From NCBI RefSeq assembly GCF_001399675.1, contig NZ_LJCO01000042.1, positions 1 through 64,000 of the forward strand: 64,000 nt of DNA. Reading direction: 5' to 3'. The DNA is from Paenalicyclobacillus ferrooxydans. Lineage in GTDB: Bacteria > Bacillota > Bacilli > Alicyclobacillales > Alicyclobacillaceae. Positions 33,208-42,638 of this stretch are shown piece after piece. The notes under the pieces were generated by a model that saw only the letters and a program-made list of their open reading frames with translations, did not search any database and was not told where the DNA came from. Position numbers and translations under genes: made by a program. The stretch's first letter is position 1. Every line of letters begins with the position of its first letter.

Positions 33208-34515
33208 TCAAAATTGTGGTAAATACTCTCTATGCTGATTTAGAATATCGTCAAGGATTTGTTTTGCCACCTTCGAAGAAGTTACTAACGGATGTATTGT
33301 AAGAGCATGAAGTGCTGTACCATAATCGCCACTTATCGCTGCTTCTACGGTTAAAGATTCGTACGCTTTCACAATTTGGATCAAACCTTTTATGTGCACC
33401 GGAACTTTAGTTTGAATTTGAAGCGGCGTTGCTCCTTGTGCGTTAATTACACAATTGGCTTCAATAGAAACTGAGTCAGGAAGAAAGTCTAGTAGTCCAT
33501 TATTTCTTACATTTACGACTTGCTGGTCGTTTTTATTTGTGTAAATTGAATGGATCAAGTTCATAGCTGCCTCGGAATAGTACGCGCCACCCCGCTGTTC
33601 AAGCTGTTTGGGTTTTTCAGCGAGGTGTGGATCTTTATAAAGTTCAAAAAGCTCAGCCTCGACACGTTTCACTACCTCTGCTCGAGTACCCACTGTGGAT
33701 GCAGCCTCTAATTCTTCGACCAACATGTCATCGGTCATGTAAAAGTATCTTAGATAACTACACGGCAGCATTCCTAAAGAGGTTAAAAATTCTTCATCCC
33801 AGCCGAAATCTGGTATATTTTTCATCGTAAATCCTTTTGCAGATGGGACCTTTGCCAGGATCTCAGGTAAGACATCAACACCATTTACAAGAATCTTCGA
33901 AGCCCAGTTTAGGTGGTTTAGTCCGACCCATTCCAGACTCACTTCATTCAAGCTACAGCCAAAAAGATGCGCAATCTGCATCTGCGTCCCAATTGGCAAA
34001 TTACACAATCCAATAGACTGGACTTTTGTATGATTAAGAATAGCTTCAGTATTAATACCAGCAGGATTGGTAAAATTAAACATCCAAGCATTTGGTGATA
34101 GCTCCTCAATATCCTTTGCAATGCCAAGTAAAACCGGAATTGTTCTTAGAGCCTTTGCAAAGCCTCCTGCCCCAGTGGTTTCTTGGCCAATACAATTATA
34201 GTTAAGAGGGATACGTTCATCCTTCGCTCTTGCATCTAAAAGACCCACGCGCAGTTGAGTCGTCACGAAATCAGCACCATCAATTGCCTCCCGTCTGTTG
34301 AGAGTCGCATGAATGTTAATGGGCAAACCAGCTTCCTTCACCATTCTCTCAGCCAGCGCACTTGTGATTTCAAGTTTGTGTCGCCCAGGTTCGATGTCCA
34401 CTAGATACAAGTCTTGTACTGGCATCTCAGGATAGCGGCGAATAATCCCCTCAACCAACTCGGGTGTATATGAAGACCCCCCGCCAATGACCGCAATTTT
34501 GAGTTTTTCTTTCAT
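33208..34515 (-). CDS. GH4 6-phospho-beta-glucosidase-like glycosidase (LicH/ChbF type)
   Basis: A 435-residue GH4 enzyme with the N-terminal GGGSSYTPELVEGIIRR that marks the 6-phospho-beta-glucosidase branch. Further marks are QETTGAGGFAKALRTIP, MFNFTNPAGI, IGLCNLPIG with the metal-binding Cys-Asn and VGLNHLNW. The branch usually hydrolyses phosphorylated cellobiose or chitobiose by the NAD+/Mn2+ redox-elimination route. Here it travels with an ABC importer and kinases rather than a PTS, so either a kinase phosphorylates the disaccharide first or this member takes unphosphorylated substrate. The ATG at 34515 has GGGAGGG upstream; an in-frame ATG at 34545 lacks one. Confidence 0.88.
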   Translation of the reverse strand: MKEKLKIAVIGGGSSYTPELVEGIIRRYPEMPVQDLYLVDIEPGRHKLEITSALAERMVKEAGLPINIHATLNRREAIDGADFVTTQLRVGLLDARAKDERIPLNYNCIGQETTGAGGFAKALRTIPVLLGIAKDIEELSPNAWMFNFTNPAGINTEAILNHTKVQSIGLCNLPIGTQMQIAHLFGCSLNEVSLEWVGLNHLNWASKILVNGVDVLPEILAKVPSAKGFTMKNIPDFGWDEEFLTSLGMLPCSYLRYFYMTDDMLVEELEAASTVGTRAEVVKRVEAELFELYKDPHLAEKPKQLEQRGGAYYSEAAMNLIHSIYTNKNDQQVVNVRNNGLLDFLPDSVSIEANCVINAQGATPLQIQTKVPVHIKGLIQIVKAYESLTVEAAISGDYGTALHALTIHPLVTSSKVAKQILDDILNQHREYLPQF

Positions 34516-34901
34516 TCCTAATACCCTCCCACCAAGAATTAACATTTTCTTCTATTTGAACTCTCATTCTCATGACTCCGTGCTTTTATCTTCGTGTTTG
34601 AAGCTTGCCCCCAATTTGTGTAGAACACCAAGCCGTTTTATACCAACTGCTCGTTTTACACCACCACGTTTCCACCGATTCATAATCCCGCTGGCGTCGA
34701 GTGAGACTAGCTCCTGGGGAAAAGGGCACTGACATAGTCTGACGAGAGATGCCTTGCCTTCTCAGGCCTTGAATGCATCTTATATCTCACGCTGGGCGTC
34801 CTCCTTAATCAGGGAACGAATGTCGACCATTCGGAACCCAGCATACAGACAACACGTTTTTTGTTTAAACCCCAAATTAATTCATTACAAGCATGGGCTG
34901 C

Positions 34902-34930
34902 TATTTATACTAAATTTAAGTTTTTGACAA
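34902..34930 (-). promoter_or_regulatory. Possible internal promoter for GH4-kinase-lyase genes
   Basis: On the minus strand TTGTCA (34925-34930), a 17-bp spacer and TAAATA (34902-34907) lie in the 466-bp gap between the ABC permease and the GH4 gene. The match is moderate. The shared operator box of the ABC promoter is not repeated here. The rest of this gap holds no gene. Confidence 0.4.
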
Positions 34931-34981
34931 GCTTTAAATCCCCTTACCTGTACCCTCATGATTTGTTAAATGACGACTAAA

Positions 34982-35887
34982 TCAACCTTTAACAGCACCC
35001 GCCGTAACTCCTGTTACAATCCAGCGATAAAAGACCATCGAAAGAATAACAAAAGGAATGGTCGCAACTACCCCTGCGGCACACATAAGTCCCCAAGGCA
35101 AACTATGTTTCCCTACAAGTTGAGAAATAAAAATCGGAATTGTTTGCGAGCGATAAGTAGAGGTGAACGCATTTGCAAACATAAACTCGTCAAAATTGTT
35201 TAAGACACTAAATATGAAGGTGGCTGCTAAACCAGGGATGGACAGCGGAACGATAATTCGGAGCATGGCTCCCCACATACCGCAGCCATCTATATATGCA
35301 GACTCTTCAAGTTCTTTTGGAACAGTTGAAAAATACCCGGTCACCATCCATACCACATAAGGAATCGTCCCAGATGCATACGCAATAATTAAGGCCCAGG
35401 GCGTATTCAGAAGTGGCCCAGTAAGTTGGAAAGCTAAATGCGTAAAAGGAATAGGAATGGAAAGTCCGTTGCGAAAAAGTATATACAAAGGAACCACGAT
35501 GCTAACTGACGGTAACACCTGCATTGACAAAATCGCAAACAGCCCACTCATACGAAATGGAAAACGAATTCTTGCAAAAGCATAGGCAGCCAGAGAGCCG
35601 AATACCAGAGCCAAAATCGTTGTCAAAATTGATACCTCAAGGCTATTCCTCATAGCAGAAACCAAGTGTGCCACGTAGGGCCCATTTCCACTGAATAACT
35701 GCCGATAATTAAACAATGTGGGGTGATGTGGAATCAAATGTCCAGCATTAATTTCTACCTGGTTTGAAAATGAAGTACTTATTAAATAGAGAAAGGGCAA
35801 TACCGAAAAGAGCAACAACAAAACAAGACCGCCCCACAGGTAACCAGTTGGGATGATATCCGTACTGGTCTTCTGTAACTTCTTCAT
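34982..35887 (-). CDS. ABC sugar transporter permease, MalG type
   Basis: A 301-residue inner-membrane permease with six predicted helices. The cytoplasmic EAA loop, which contacts the ATPase, is visible as ELEESAYIDGCGMWGAMLRI. It is the third gene of the ABC operon, nine bases after the partner permease. It forms the translocation pore with that protein. No ATPase gene is present in the cluster, so a shared MsmX/MsmK-type ATPase encoded elsewhere is expected, as is common in Firmicutes. Confidence 0.9.
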   Translation of the reverse strand: MKKLQKTSTDIIPTGYLWGGLVLLLLFSVLPFLYLISTSFSNQVEINAGHLIPHHPTLFNYRQLFSGNGPYVAHLVSAMRNSLEVSILTTILALVFGSLAAYAFARIRFPFRMSGLFAILSMQVLPSVSIVVPLYILFRNGLSIPIPFTHLAFQLTGPLLNTPWALIIAYASGTIPYVVWMVTGYFSTVPKELEESAYIDGCGMWGAMLRIIVPLSIPGLAATFIFSVLNNFDEFMFANAFTSTYRSQTIPIFISQLVGKHSLPWGLMCAAGVVATIPFVILSMVFYRWIVTGVTAGAVKG

Positions 35888-35896
35888 TCAATCACC

Positions 35897-36862
35897 TCAC
35901 GCGTATTCCATATTCCGTTTTAGAGCACGGATATAGTAGACAATTAGAGCGATGATAAACAGCGTGCTAACCCAAGCCATCGCGGAGGCTTTGCCCAGAT
36001 AAAAGTATCGAAAAGCATTGTCGAACGTAAGGTATGTTACAGAAGTTGTATCGTTACCGGTGAATTCGGTTAGAATATCATACACTCGAAAGGCGCCCAT
36101 CACACGAAGAACAACCGCAATTATAATTGTTGGAGTAAGCTGAGGAAGAGTTACATACCAAATTTTTTTCCAAAAGCCTGCACCATCTAACATCGCAGCT
36201 TCATACAAGTCGCCTGATAAAGACTGAAGTCCAGCAAGCATAAGCAAGGTCATAAAAGGTGTCATCTTCCAAATGTCTGCTATTCCAGCCCAAAAAACCG
36301 TTCCTGTTACCGTAGCTAACCATACGGGATTACTGCTACTTGGCAGTATATGTAAAGCATGAAGAACAATTTGAATTGCTCCGCCATTTGTCCCAGGCTG
36401 AAGCATGGTATCCCACAGCAAGCCGTTGACCATTGTCAGAATTGCCCACGGGATAATAATGGAAGCTCGAAAAAAAGTCCTTCCACGAAAAGTCTGATTT
36501 AATAGCAGTGCGCAAAAAAATCCAAGAACAGTTTCAACCGTACATGTGAAAAGAGTGAACCAAATTGCATTCCATAACGAGTACCAAAACTGACCGTCTG
36601 TTAGAATTTGAATGTAATTTTGAATGCCATCGAATCTAACAGGTGAACCATCCAAAAGATCATAGTGCATAAAGCTCCAAACAAGAGATTGAACAATCGG
36701 ATAGATGAAAATCGCCAACAAATAGATAACTGTTGGTATCAACAGAAGATAGGCGAACGCCCATCTTTTTCTTTCGTGTTTAACCGCCCTACCTGATAGC
36801 CCAGTTCCTTTTGCGGAGAATGCGATTTCTTGTGATAGACCTTCCGATAATTCTCTATCCAC
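35897..36862 (-). CDS. ABC sugar transporter permease, MalF type
   Basis: A 321-residue permease with six membrane helices (first at about AFAYLLLIPTVIYLLAIF). Its EAA loop reads DLYEAAMLDGAGFWKKIWYV. The GTG at 36862 is chosen because GGGGG lies nine bases upstream; a longer frame would begin with non-homologous residues. It lies 60 bp after the binding-protein gene. Confidence 0.9.
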   Translation of the reverse strand: MDRELSEGLSQEIAFSAKGTGLSGRAVKHERKRWAFAYLLLIPTVIYLLAIFIYPIVQSLVWSFMHYDLLDGSPVRFDGIQNYIQILTDGQFWYSLWNAIWFTLFTCTVETVLGFFCALLLNQTFRGRTFFRASIIIPWAILTMVNGLLWDTMLQPGTNGGAIQIVLHALHILPSSSNPVWLATVTGTVFWAGIADIWKMTPFMTLLMLAGLQSLSGDLYEAAMLDGAGFWKKIWYVTLPQLTPTIIIAVVLRVMGAFRVYDILTEFTGNDTTSVTYLTFDNAFRYFYLGKASAMAWVSTLFIIALIVYYIRALKRNMEYA

Positions 36863-36921
36863 TATAATTGTCCCCCAAAAGCCATGAGCGCACCAATCGA
36901 CAGCGCACACAGGTTTTCGAA

Positions 36922-38301
36922 TTATTCAGCCTGTTTGATTGCCTGATTAATTTGGGTGTTAGCGTCATTTAGAGCCGCTTGCGGTGTCATTTGTCCCATA
37001 ATGGCTTTGTGGAGATCCCCAGAAAGAATATCAGACCAACTCACATAACCTGGCGCGTTTGGACGGTTAAATGCGTAGTTGAATTGTTGTTCAATAGCTC
37101 CCATTGTGTTCGTAGTATCTGCTGCCTTATATTTCGGATTAGTGTACGCCGCTTGCAATGTAGGATACTGCCCATTATATTGGAATTCTGGGAGTTGATA
37201 TCCATTAGACGCTATGAATTCCAAAAACTCTAATGCTGCTTGTTTGTGTTGACTACTTTTCAAGAGAGCGACTCCCTCAGACCCGGTAACCGTAGAAGAT
37301 TTCACATTTCCTTCACCTGGAAGTAGTCCAACAGCCGTTTGTCCAACCACCTGCGATTGTGTGGGGTCATTTAGCATCGGGTACATTCCTTCCCAATTGG
37401 ACATCATTGCAATTTTACCTGCGGCAAACGCGTTTTGTACTTGCGTTTCATTCCATTGCATGCTCGCCGGATCGACCGTCCCACTCTGATACAAAGTTTG
37501 CATCATTTGAAGTGCTTTTACCCCACCAGAACTATTAAACTCCGGTTGTCCGCTTGGGCTGAAGAAGGTTCCACCATATGCGCCTAAGAAACCTACGTAA
37601 TCACACGTGAGACTTTCCGCTTGCATCCACGACCACCCAGATGCATACACGCCCTTGCTCCCTAGTTTTGCTTGAATAATTTTGGAATCTTTCAAAAACT
37701 GATCGTAGGTAGCAGGAGGATGGTTCGGATTCAAACCGGCTTCTGTAAACATTTTCTTGTTCCAATAAAAGTGTTTTGTCGATGAAAACCAAGGAACACC
37801 CATAATGTGACCGTTATAAGTCACGGATGTTAATGATGATGGAGTAAACGTTTTTTGCACACTTTTGGGGATAATATTAGTTAAATCAACTGCTACATTT
37901 CCTGCATAGTATTGGCCAGCCCAAATAGTATCCATTTCTGCAAGATCGATGCTGTGTGAATTTGACATAACTTCTGTCATCACTTTGTTGTAAACGCTAT
38001 TATAATCCACCCCAATGTTAGTTACCTTGATTCCAGTTTGCTTCGTAAATTCGGCCTCTAATTGCTTTGTTAATTTCTCCTGGGTTGGTGTAGCGTCCGT
38101 CCAGAGTATTGTAATAGTTTGTCCTTTTAACTTTGGGTCCGTATAAGGAAAGTTGTTCCAGGTGAGTGTTGAGTTACTGTTTGTAGCTGGTCCACTGCTG
38201 TTACTTGCAGCATTACCCGAAACATTGCTTGTAATTCCACACCCTGCAAGCGTAACAGCCAAACCCGTTGCACTTAAGGCAACAAAGACCTGTCTTTTCA
38301 T
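36922..38301 (-). CDS. ABC transporter sugar-binding lipoprotein (family 1)
   Basis: A 459-residue extracellular binding protein. It starts with a lipoprotein signal peptide ending in the lipobox VTLAGC (Cys about 20), then a Ser/Asn-rich linker and a MalE-like body (ITILWTDATPTQEKLTKQLE, SGSVDPASMQWNE-like segments). It captures an oligosaccharide outside the membrane and hands it to the two permeases. GGGGGAAG lies seven bases before the ATG at 38301. It is the first gene of the ABC operon, about 200 bp downstream of the promoter at 38506-38534. Confidence 0.92.
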   Translation of the reverse strand: MKRQVFVALSATGLAVTLAGCGITSNVSGNAASNSSGPATNSNSTLTWNNFPYTDPKLKGQTITILWTDATPTQEKLTKQLEAEFTKQTGIKVTNIGVDYNSVYNKVMTEVMSNSHSIDLAEMDTIWAGQYYAGNVAVDLTNIIPKSVQKTFTPSSLTSVTYNGHIMGVPWFSSTKHFYWNKKMFTEAGLNPNHPPATYDQFLKDSKIIQAKLGSKGVYASGWSWMQAESLTCDYVGFLGAYGGTFFSPSGQPEFNSSGGVKALQMMQTLYQSGTVDPASMQWNETQVQNAFAAGKIAMMSNWEGMYPMLNDPTQSQVVGQTAVGLLPGEGNVKSSTVTGSEGVALLKSSQHKQAALEFLEFIASNGYQLPEFQYNGQYPTLQAAYTNPKYKAADTTNTMGAIEQQFNYAFNRPNAPGYVSWSDILSGDLHKAIMGQMTPQAALNDANTQINQAIKQAE

Positions 38302-38480
38302 GAAATCTTCCCCCAACCATTTTGTGTATAAAACAAACATGATTAAGCGTTTTGCACATTGCCATCCTATCGTTGACCAACGACTACAAGAGAAACACCA
38401 AGAACTTACATCCACTAACCAAGCTTTACTCCACACTTTCCTGTTGCTGTTCGGACAAGATTCGGAACCGCTTACAATTC

Positions 38481-38534
38481 ACTTACTTCGTTCTTCGATA
38501 AAATGATTGTAATACCCTTATAATCTTTTGTAAA
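38481..38534 (-). promoter_or_regulatory. Promoter and shared operator of the ABC operon
   Basis: On the minus strand TTTACA (38529-38534), a 17-bp spacer and TACAAT (38506-38511) form a strong SigA promoter. The sequence just after the -10 (38481-38503) is 21/23 identical to 24397-24419, and the bases around the -35 are also shared (TTTTGTAAAGT, then TGTG and TTCGA). This ties the importer to the ROK/oxidoreductase operon. Confidence 0.68.
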
Positions 38535-38559
38535 GTGTGTGTATTCGAATAATTAGTTA

Positions 38560-39053
38560 TTCTGAAAAGGGTGATTTTTAAATCGAATTGCAAACAAGTA
38601 ACGTACAGGCCCTTCATCATGTTGTGTTTGCATTTCTGTGCTTGCTAGCGCAATCTGAGTACTGATTTACATATCTCCACGCATAGCAGTGGGCGCTTCT
38701 CAAGCGAATTAGCTCATGATCTGAAAATCAATTACTTCTCCTTGCACGTAGTTGCTGTCTTTTGGGAAGCTAGAAGCCTTACGATCGATGTACGAGATAC
38801 TATACGTTGGGTAGTTTAGCGCGGACAGACCCAGGCAATTCTTCCATACTTAATACGGCCCGCTCTGATAGAGGAACATGCGAGTACCCGTTACTCCACA
38901 GTAGCGATCCGGCTTGCCCTCGACAGCTGCTGCCCGGACCGCAGGTACGTGTAAAAGGCATCGCCACAAAGCAGGCCGGATCTGGTTTCCGGTGGCTAAT
39001 ACTGAAGTCAGATTCTTATCTCATCTAAGGCAGATGTGGATAAAGACTCAGAT
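38560..39053. other. Intergenic, no gene recognised
   Basis: About 490 bp between the ABC promoter and the 3' end of the spore hydrolase gene. The right part (38860-39010) is GC-rich and may be the remnant of an older gene, but I cannot identify a product on either strand. Confidence 0.4.
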
Positions 39054-40322
39054 CTAGACCGGACTGAAGTTATCGAGAAGCAGGTGCATGAATTGCGTAA
39101 ACCGTTGATGGTATTCCCATGCCGCGATGCCGGCCACTTGGTACTTCTGCACCAATTGGAGCTTCAGTTGCAGGCTCCGTGCATCTTCAAACCAGATAAC
39201 GTGTTCTCTTCCCGCCTGATCCCAGTACGTCAACGAAGGAGTCAAACTCCCTGCGTCAAATTGAATCGACAGTCCCCGTTCCATAGCCATTTCAACCACT
39301 GCCTGTACCTCGATGGTCCCTGTCCTCTCCCCTGGTTGATATGGGAGCGCCCAGTCATAGCCGTACCGGATCAAACCGACGAGAATCTTGGTTCTTGGCA
39401 TACGTGCAAGCGCGTAGCGGATGTTTTCCTCGACCTTCTGAAACGGAGCAATAGGCCCCGGAGGTCCCCCAGGCCAAGACCAGTTGTACGACATGAGCAT
39501 CACCAGATTCGTGTTCTCAGCGATGGCCGCATAGTCATATGCTTCAATTGTCGTCTTTTCGAGCGGTGACAACCCTGTAATCGGCATGACACATACGATG
39601 CTTGGCAGTCCGAGCGGTTTTAGGCGGGCAGACAGTTCCCGCAAAAACTGAATAAACGCAGCCCCGTCGTACGGGTGCAGGCTTTCAAAGTCGATGACGA
39701 CGGCTTTATACCCCTTCTGGGATACGATACTAAGCATGGTAGAGATGTATTGTTGGCGTTCGGATGGTGATGACAGCATCACATGCACAGCATCCGGGCT
39801 AAAACCTCCCTGTGTCCAATTCGAAAACACCGCTGCGGGCACGGCGCGCGTTTGTGTGGTTGCCTGAAGAGCTGTCTCATCGAGGACCCCGACGATGACA
39901 CCTGATTCCGTCATGCCATAAGTGAAGAGCGCCAGATATGTACTGTACGGCCCGTAAGAAAGGACATTCGCCCGATCCATCGTCGGTGTTGTCAGCTCGA
40001 GGAACCCGAGCACAATCTTCTTCGGCCGCGACACCATAGGCAACCGCAAAATCTGACCCGCCGAGAGATTTGTCGGTTGCACATTTGGGTTCCAACCCTG
40101 CAGTTCGCTGACAGTAAGGTTATAACGACGGGCAATCTGGTAGAGTTCATCACCCGGCATCACAACATACGTCCGCGTGCCAACGGGGATGATGAGCGTC
40201 TGCTCTGGCACAATCGACGAAGACGGCAGTTGATTGATTTGCTCAATCAATTGACTTGAAACACCATACTGTTGTGAAATGGACCACACCGACTCACCTT
40301 GCCGAACGACATGAATCTGCAC
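39054..40322 (-). CDS. Spore germination-type hydrolase with LysM repeats and GH18 domain (SleL/YaaH family)
   Basis: A 422-residue protein with two N-terminal LysM domains (VRQGESVWSISQQYGVS and VMPGDELYQIARRYNLT, about residues 5-100). A GH18 catalytic domain follows (KAVVIDFESLHPYDG, the DxxDxE-like active site with Asp-Phe-Glu, and MSYNWSWPGGPPGP). In Bacillus SleL/YaaH acts as an N-acetylglucosaminidase on spore cortex fragments during germination. There is no signal peptide, as usual for spore-deposited proteins. The GTG at 40322 follows GGAGGGGGGA. It overlaps no other gene but abuts the nitrilase pseudogene upstream. Confidence 0.9.
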   Translation of the reverse strand: MQIHVVRQGESVWSISQQYGVSSQLIEQINQLPSSSIVPEQTLIIPVGTRTYVVMPGDELYQIARRYNLTVSELQGWNPNVQPTNLSAGQILRLPMVSRPKKIVLGFLELTTPTMDRANVLSYGPYSTYLALFTYGMTESGVIVGVLDETALQATTQTRAVPAAVFSNWTQGGFSPDAVHVMLSSPSERQQYISTMLSIVSQKGYKAVVIDFESLHPYDGAAFIQFLRELSARLKPLGLPSIVCVMPITGLSPLEKTTIEAYDYAAIAENTNLVMLMSYNWSWPGGPPGPIAPFQKVEENIRYALARMPRTKILVGLIRYGYDWALPYQPGERTGTIEVQAVVEMAMERGLSIQFDAGSLTPSLTYWDQAGREHVIWFEDARSLQLKLQLVQKYQVAGIAAWEYHQRFTQFMHLLLDNFSPV

Positions 40323-40446
40323 GGCGGCTCCCCCCTCCATACAACATATGTCAGGAACAGTGCAGTTCGGCAAAATAAATCGCATGATTCTGAAAATAGT
40401 CTGTGCAGAGACACCCATCGTTCCCATGGGGCCTGATATTGGCCAC

Positions 40447-40992
40447 TCGGGTACCTCAGGATCCCTTCTTTGTGATAGAGCGGGCCCGCCACGTAGTCGC
40501 CGAGCGGATCGACAATCGCACTGCCGCCTCGGCACAACTCGTCAGGAAGGTCGCGCAGGTCATTGTAGCAAGCGAGATCGACAGGATACATATCTTTGGT
40601 CTGATACTGATTGCATCCGATGACGAAGCACCGCGACTCACAGGCAATGTGTTTCAAGGTACTCTGCCAGGTATGCCCATCACCACGTAGGCGTGCGCTT
40701 CTGCAATAGCCTTCGCCAGACGATCCGTTGCCGGACTCGGCACGGTCACAGCACTTCGCCAGTAGCGGCCAAAGTCCTGACGACCGGCAAGTGCACGGCT
40801 GCCAACGACCGCACCAAAGGATAACCCCCGCGGATAACCCGACAGAAAAGCCTCTGGAAAGACAATCAACTCCGCCCCTTGCTTCCCAGCTTCTGTAATC
40901 AGCCGGCAGGCCTTTTCTACGCTTGCCTCCAACTCCATCATCTCGGAAGCGGCTTGAATGACAGCGACCTTTACGGAATCCTTGCTTCTCAT
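40447..40992 (-). pseudogene. Nitrilase-family pseudogene with internal deletion
   Basis: The minus strand has an intact start (AGGAGGG, ATG 40992) and the N-terminal nitrilase segment KVAVIQAASEMM ... ELIVFPEAFLSGYPRG ... AYVVMGIP. It then jumps, out of frame, to WQSTLKHIACESRCFVIGC and CRGGSAIVDPLGDYVAGPLY, the C-terminal third. The joint is near 40680, and the missing part would contain the catalytic Lys and Cys (the CWENY region). So the protein cannot be active. The C-terminus runs into the promoter region of the spore hydrolase. The clean junction suggests one deletion of roughly 300 bp. Confidence 0.85.
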
Positions 40993-41079
40993 CGAAGTAG
41001 TCCCTCCTAAAGTCGTTCTCTTACATCGCGGCGGAAATCGCACCGTCTATATTATATAACTTTCCGATGATTCTAACTT

Positions 41080-42501
41080 TTATTGACTGACTGCCGGCAG
41101 CAGAATTCGGACAGTCGTTCCCTTCCCCATCCCACTCACAATCTGTAGATTTCCGCCATGTGTATGGATGATCCGATGACTGACCATCAGTCCGAGCCCA
41201 GTACCCTTTTCCTTCGTGGTGTAAAACGGTTCACCGAGCTTGGAAAGCTTCTCGGCAGGAATGCCGACACCCTCATCGCTAAACTCTATTTCCACCCACG
41301 TCTTTTTGTATTTCAATCGGATGGATAGCGTACCACCTGCGGGCATGGCTTCAATTGCGTTTTTCATCACGTTGACAAAGACCTGCTTCAACTGATTCGG
41401 TACACAGTTCACACGGGGAAGGTTCATGCTGTATCGGCATTTAATATTCACCTGTTGCATGATAGCCTGCGCATCCATGAGGGCAATGACCTCTTGCAGC
41501 AAGCGGCAAACATCCTCACAGGTATATTTCACAGACTGGGGTTTTGCCAGCATGAGCAGCTCGTCCAAAATCTGCTGGATTCGATTGAGCTCCATTTGCA
41601 TGATCTCAAAGTATTGTCGATGGGTATCCGCCGATTGCGGATGCAGCAGCTGAACAAAACCCTTTAATGCTGTTAAAGGGTTGCGAATCTCATGAGCCAC
41701 GCCAGCAGCCATCTGCCCGACTACGGACAGTTTTTCCGATTGTAACAGCAACTCCTGAGTCTGCTTCTGGTCCGTGATGTCCTGGGCCGTGCCAATAAGA
41801 TGCACTTCTCCGTTAGAAACGCACATCTCCCGTCTAGAATGGACATACCGTACGTTTCCATCAGGTCGAACAATCCGAAACTCAATGTCGTAGGGCTGTC
41901 CCTCCGCAAGCGCCTGCGCAGACTCCATGAACCGCTCTTTATCTTCGGGGTGAATATATCTGTATGCTTCAGTGAGCGATATGTATTCTGTATTCGGAAG
42001 TCCGTAGATGTTAAACAATTCGGCGGACCAAAGAGACCTCTGTCGAACCGGATCGAACTCCCAACTGCCGACGTGAGCAATTCTCTGTGAATAAGCGAGC
42101 ATACTTTGGCTTATCCCAAGTAACTCGTCGACCGTCTTTTGTTGGCTGATATCCTTTACAATCATGTACAATCCAATGACATCATCATTCACAATGATAG
42201 GGACCGTGGTGCAAAGGATCTGAATAGGATGTCCCTCTTTATGCCTGACTCGGAGTCTGTTGTGATTTCGATGAGCGCCTTGAACCAGCAGATCGAGTTC
42301 CTGCTTGGCAGAAGCGTCGTCCGCAAATAGTAAGTCCATTAAACTTAACTGAACAAGCTCACTCTTCGTACGCCCCGTCAGTTGCGCGAACACGCCGTTC
42401 ACATCGAGAATCCGGCCCTGCAAATCTATCTCACACACACCATCGGGGTTATTCTCAATCAGACATTTATACTTCTGAAAGTCGACAACCACACCGCTCA
42501 T
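41080..42501 (-). CDS. PAS-PAS sensor histidine kinase (sporulation-kinase type)
   Basis: A 473-residue soluble kinase. The first PAS domain covers about 5-120 (ENNPDGVCEIDLQGRILDVNG). The second PAS, of PAS_3 type, covers about 140-250 (VGSWEFDPVRQ ... IEFRIVRPDGNVRYVH). The HisKA H-box is MAAGVAHEIRNPLTALKG with phospho-His about 270, followed by an HATPase domain with N-box MKNAIEAMP, DEGVGIP and GTGLGL. It lacks membrane segments and has no response regulator gene beside it, like KinA/KinE orphan kinases that feed the Spo0 phosphorelay. GAGGTG precedes the ATG at 42501. Role in sporulation is inference. Confidence 0.88.
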   Translation of the reverse strand: MSGVVVDFQKYKCLIENNPDGVCEIDLQGRILDVNGVFAQLTGRTKSELVQLSLMDLLFADDASAKQELDLLVQGAHRNHNRLRVRHKEGHPIQILCTTVPIIVNDDVIGLYMIVKDISQQKTVDELLGISQSMLAYSQRIAHVGSWEFDPVRQRSLWSAELFNIYGLPNTEYISLTEAYRYIHPEDKERFMESAQALAEGQPYDIEFRIVRPDGNVRYVHSRREMCVSNGEVHLIGTAQDITDQKQTQELLLQSEKLSVVGQMAAGVAHEIRNPLTALKGFVQLLHPQSADTHRQYFEIMQMELNRIQQILDELLMLAKPQSVKYTCEDVCRLLQEVIALMDAQAIMQQVNIKCRYSMNLPRVNCVPNQLKQVFVNVMKNAIEAMPAGGTLSIRLKYKKTWVEIEFSDEGVGIPAEKLSKLGEPFYTTKEKGTGLGLMVSHRIIHTHGGNLQIVSGMGKGTTVRILLPAVSQ

Positions 42502-42585
42502 TCTGTTGCAACACCTCATCTTGCTATGTGGTGAGTGATTTAAAATATGTTGACTAAATTCGACAATGAAAGCGATGTCCCTGCA

Positions 42586-42615
42586 ATGACAACCTCATTC
42601 TCAATCTTGTATAAT
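42586..42615 (+). promoter_or_regulatory. Promoter of the 42874 gene
   Basis: ATGACA (42586-42591), an 18-bp spacer and TATAAT (42610-42615) form a SigA-like promoter. The transcript would start with the 22-bp repeats at 42639-42696. Confidence 0.55.
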
Positions 42616-42638
42616 ATTACATTTTTTCCACCAGAAAG

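Noticed and set aside
39036-39569. 177-codon open frame opposite the spore hydrolase gene
   Set aside because: It is an antisense shadow of a clear LysM/GH18 gene.
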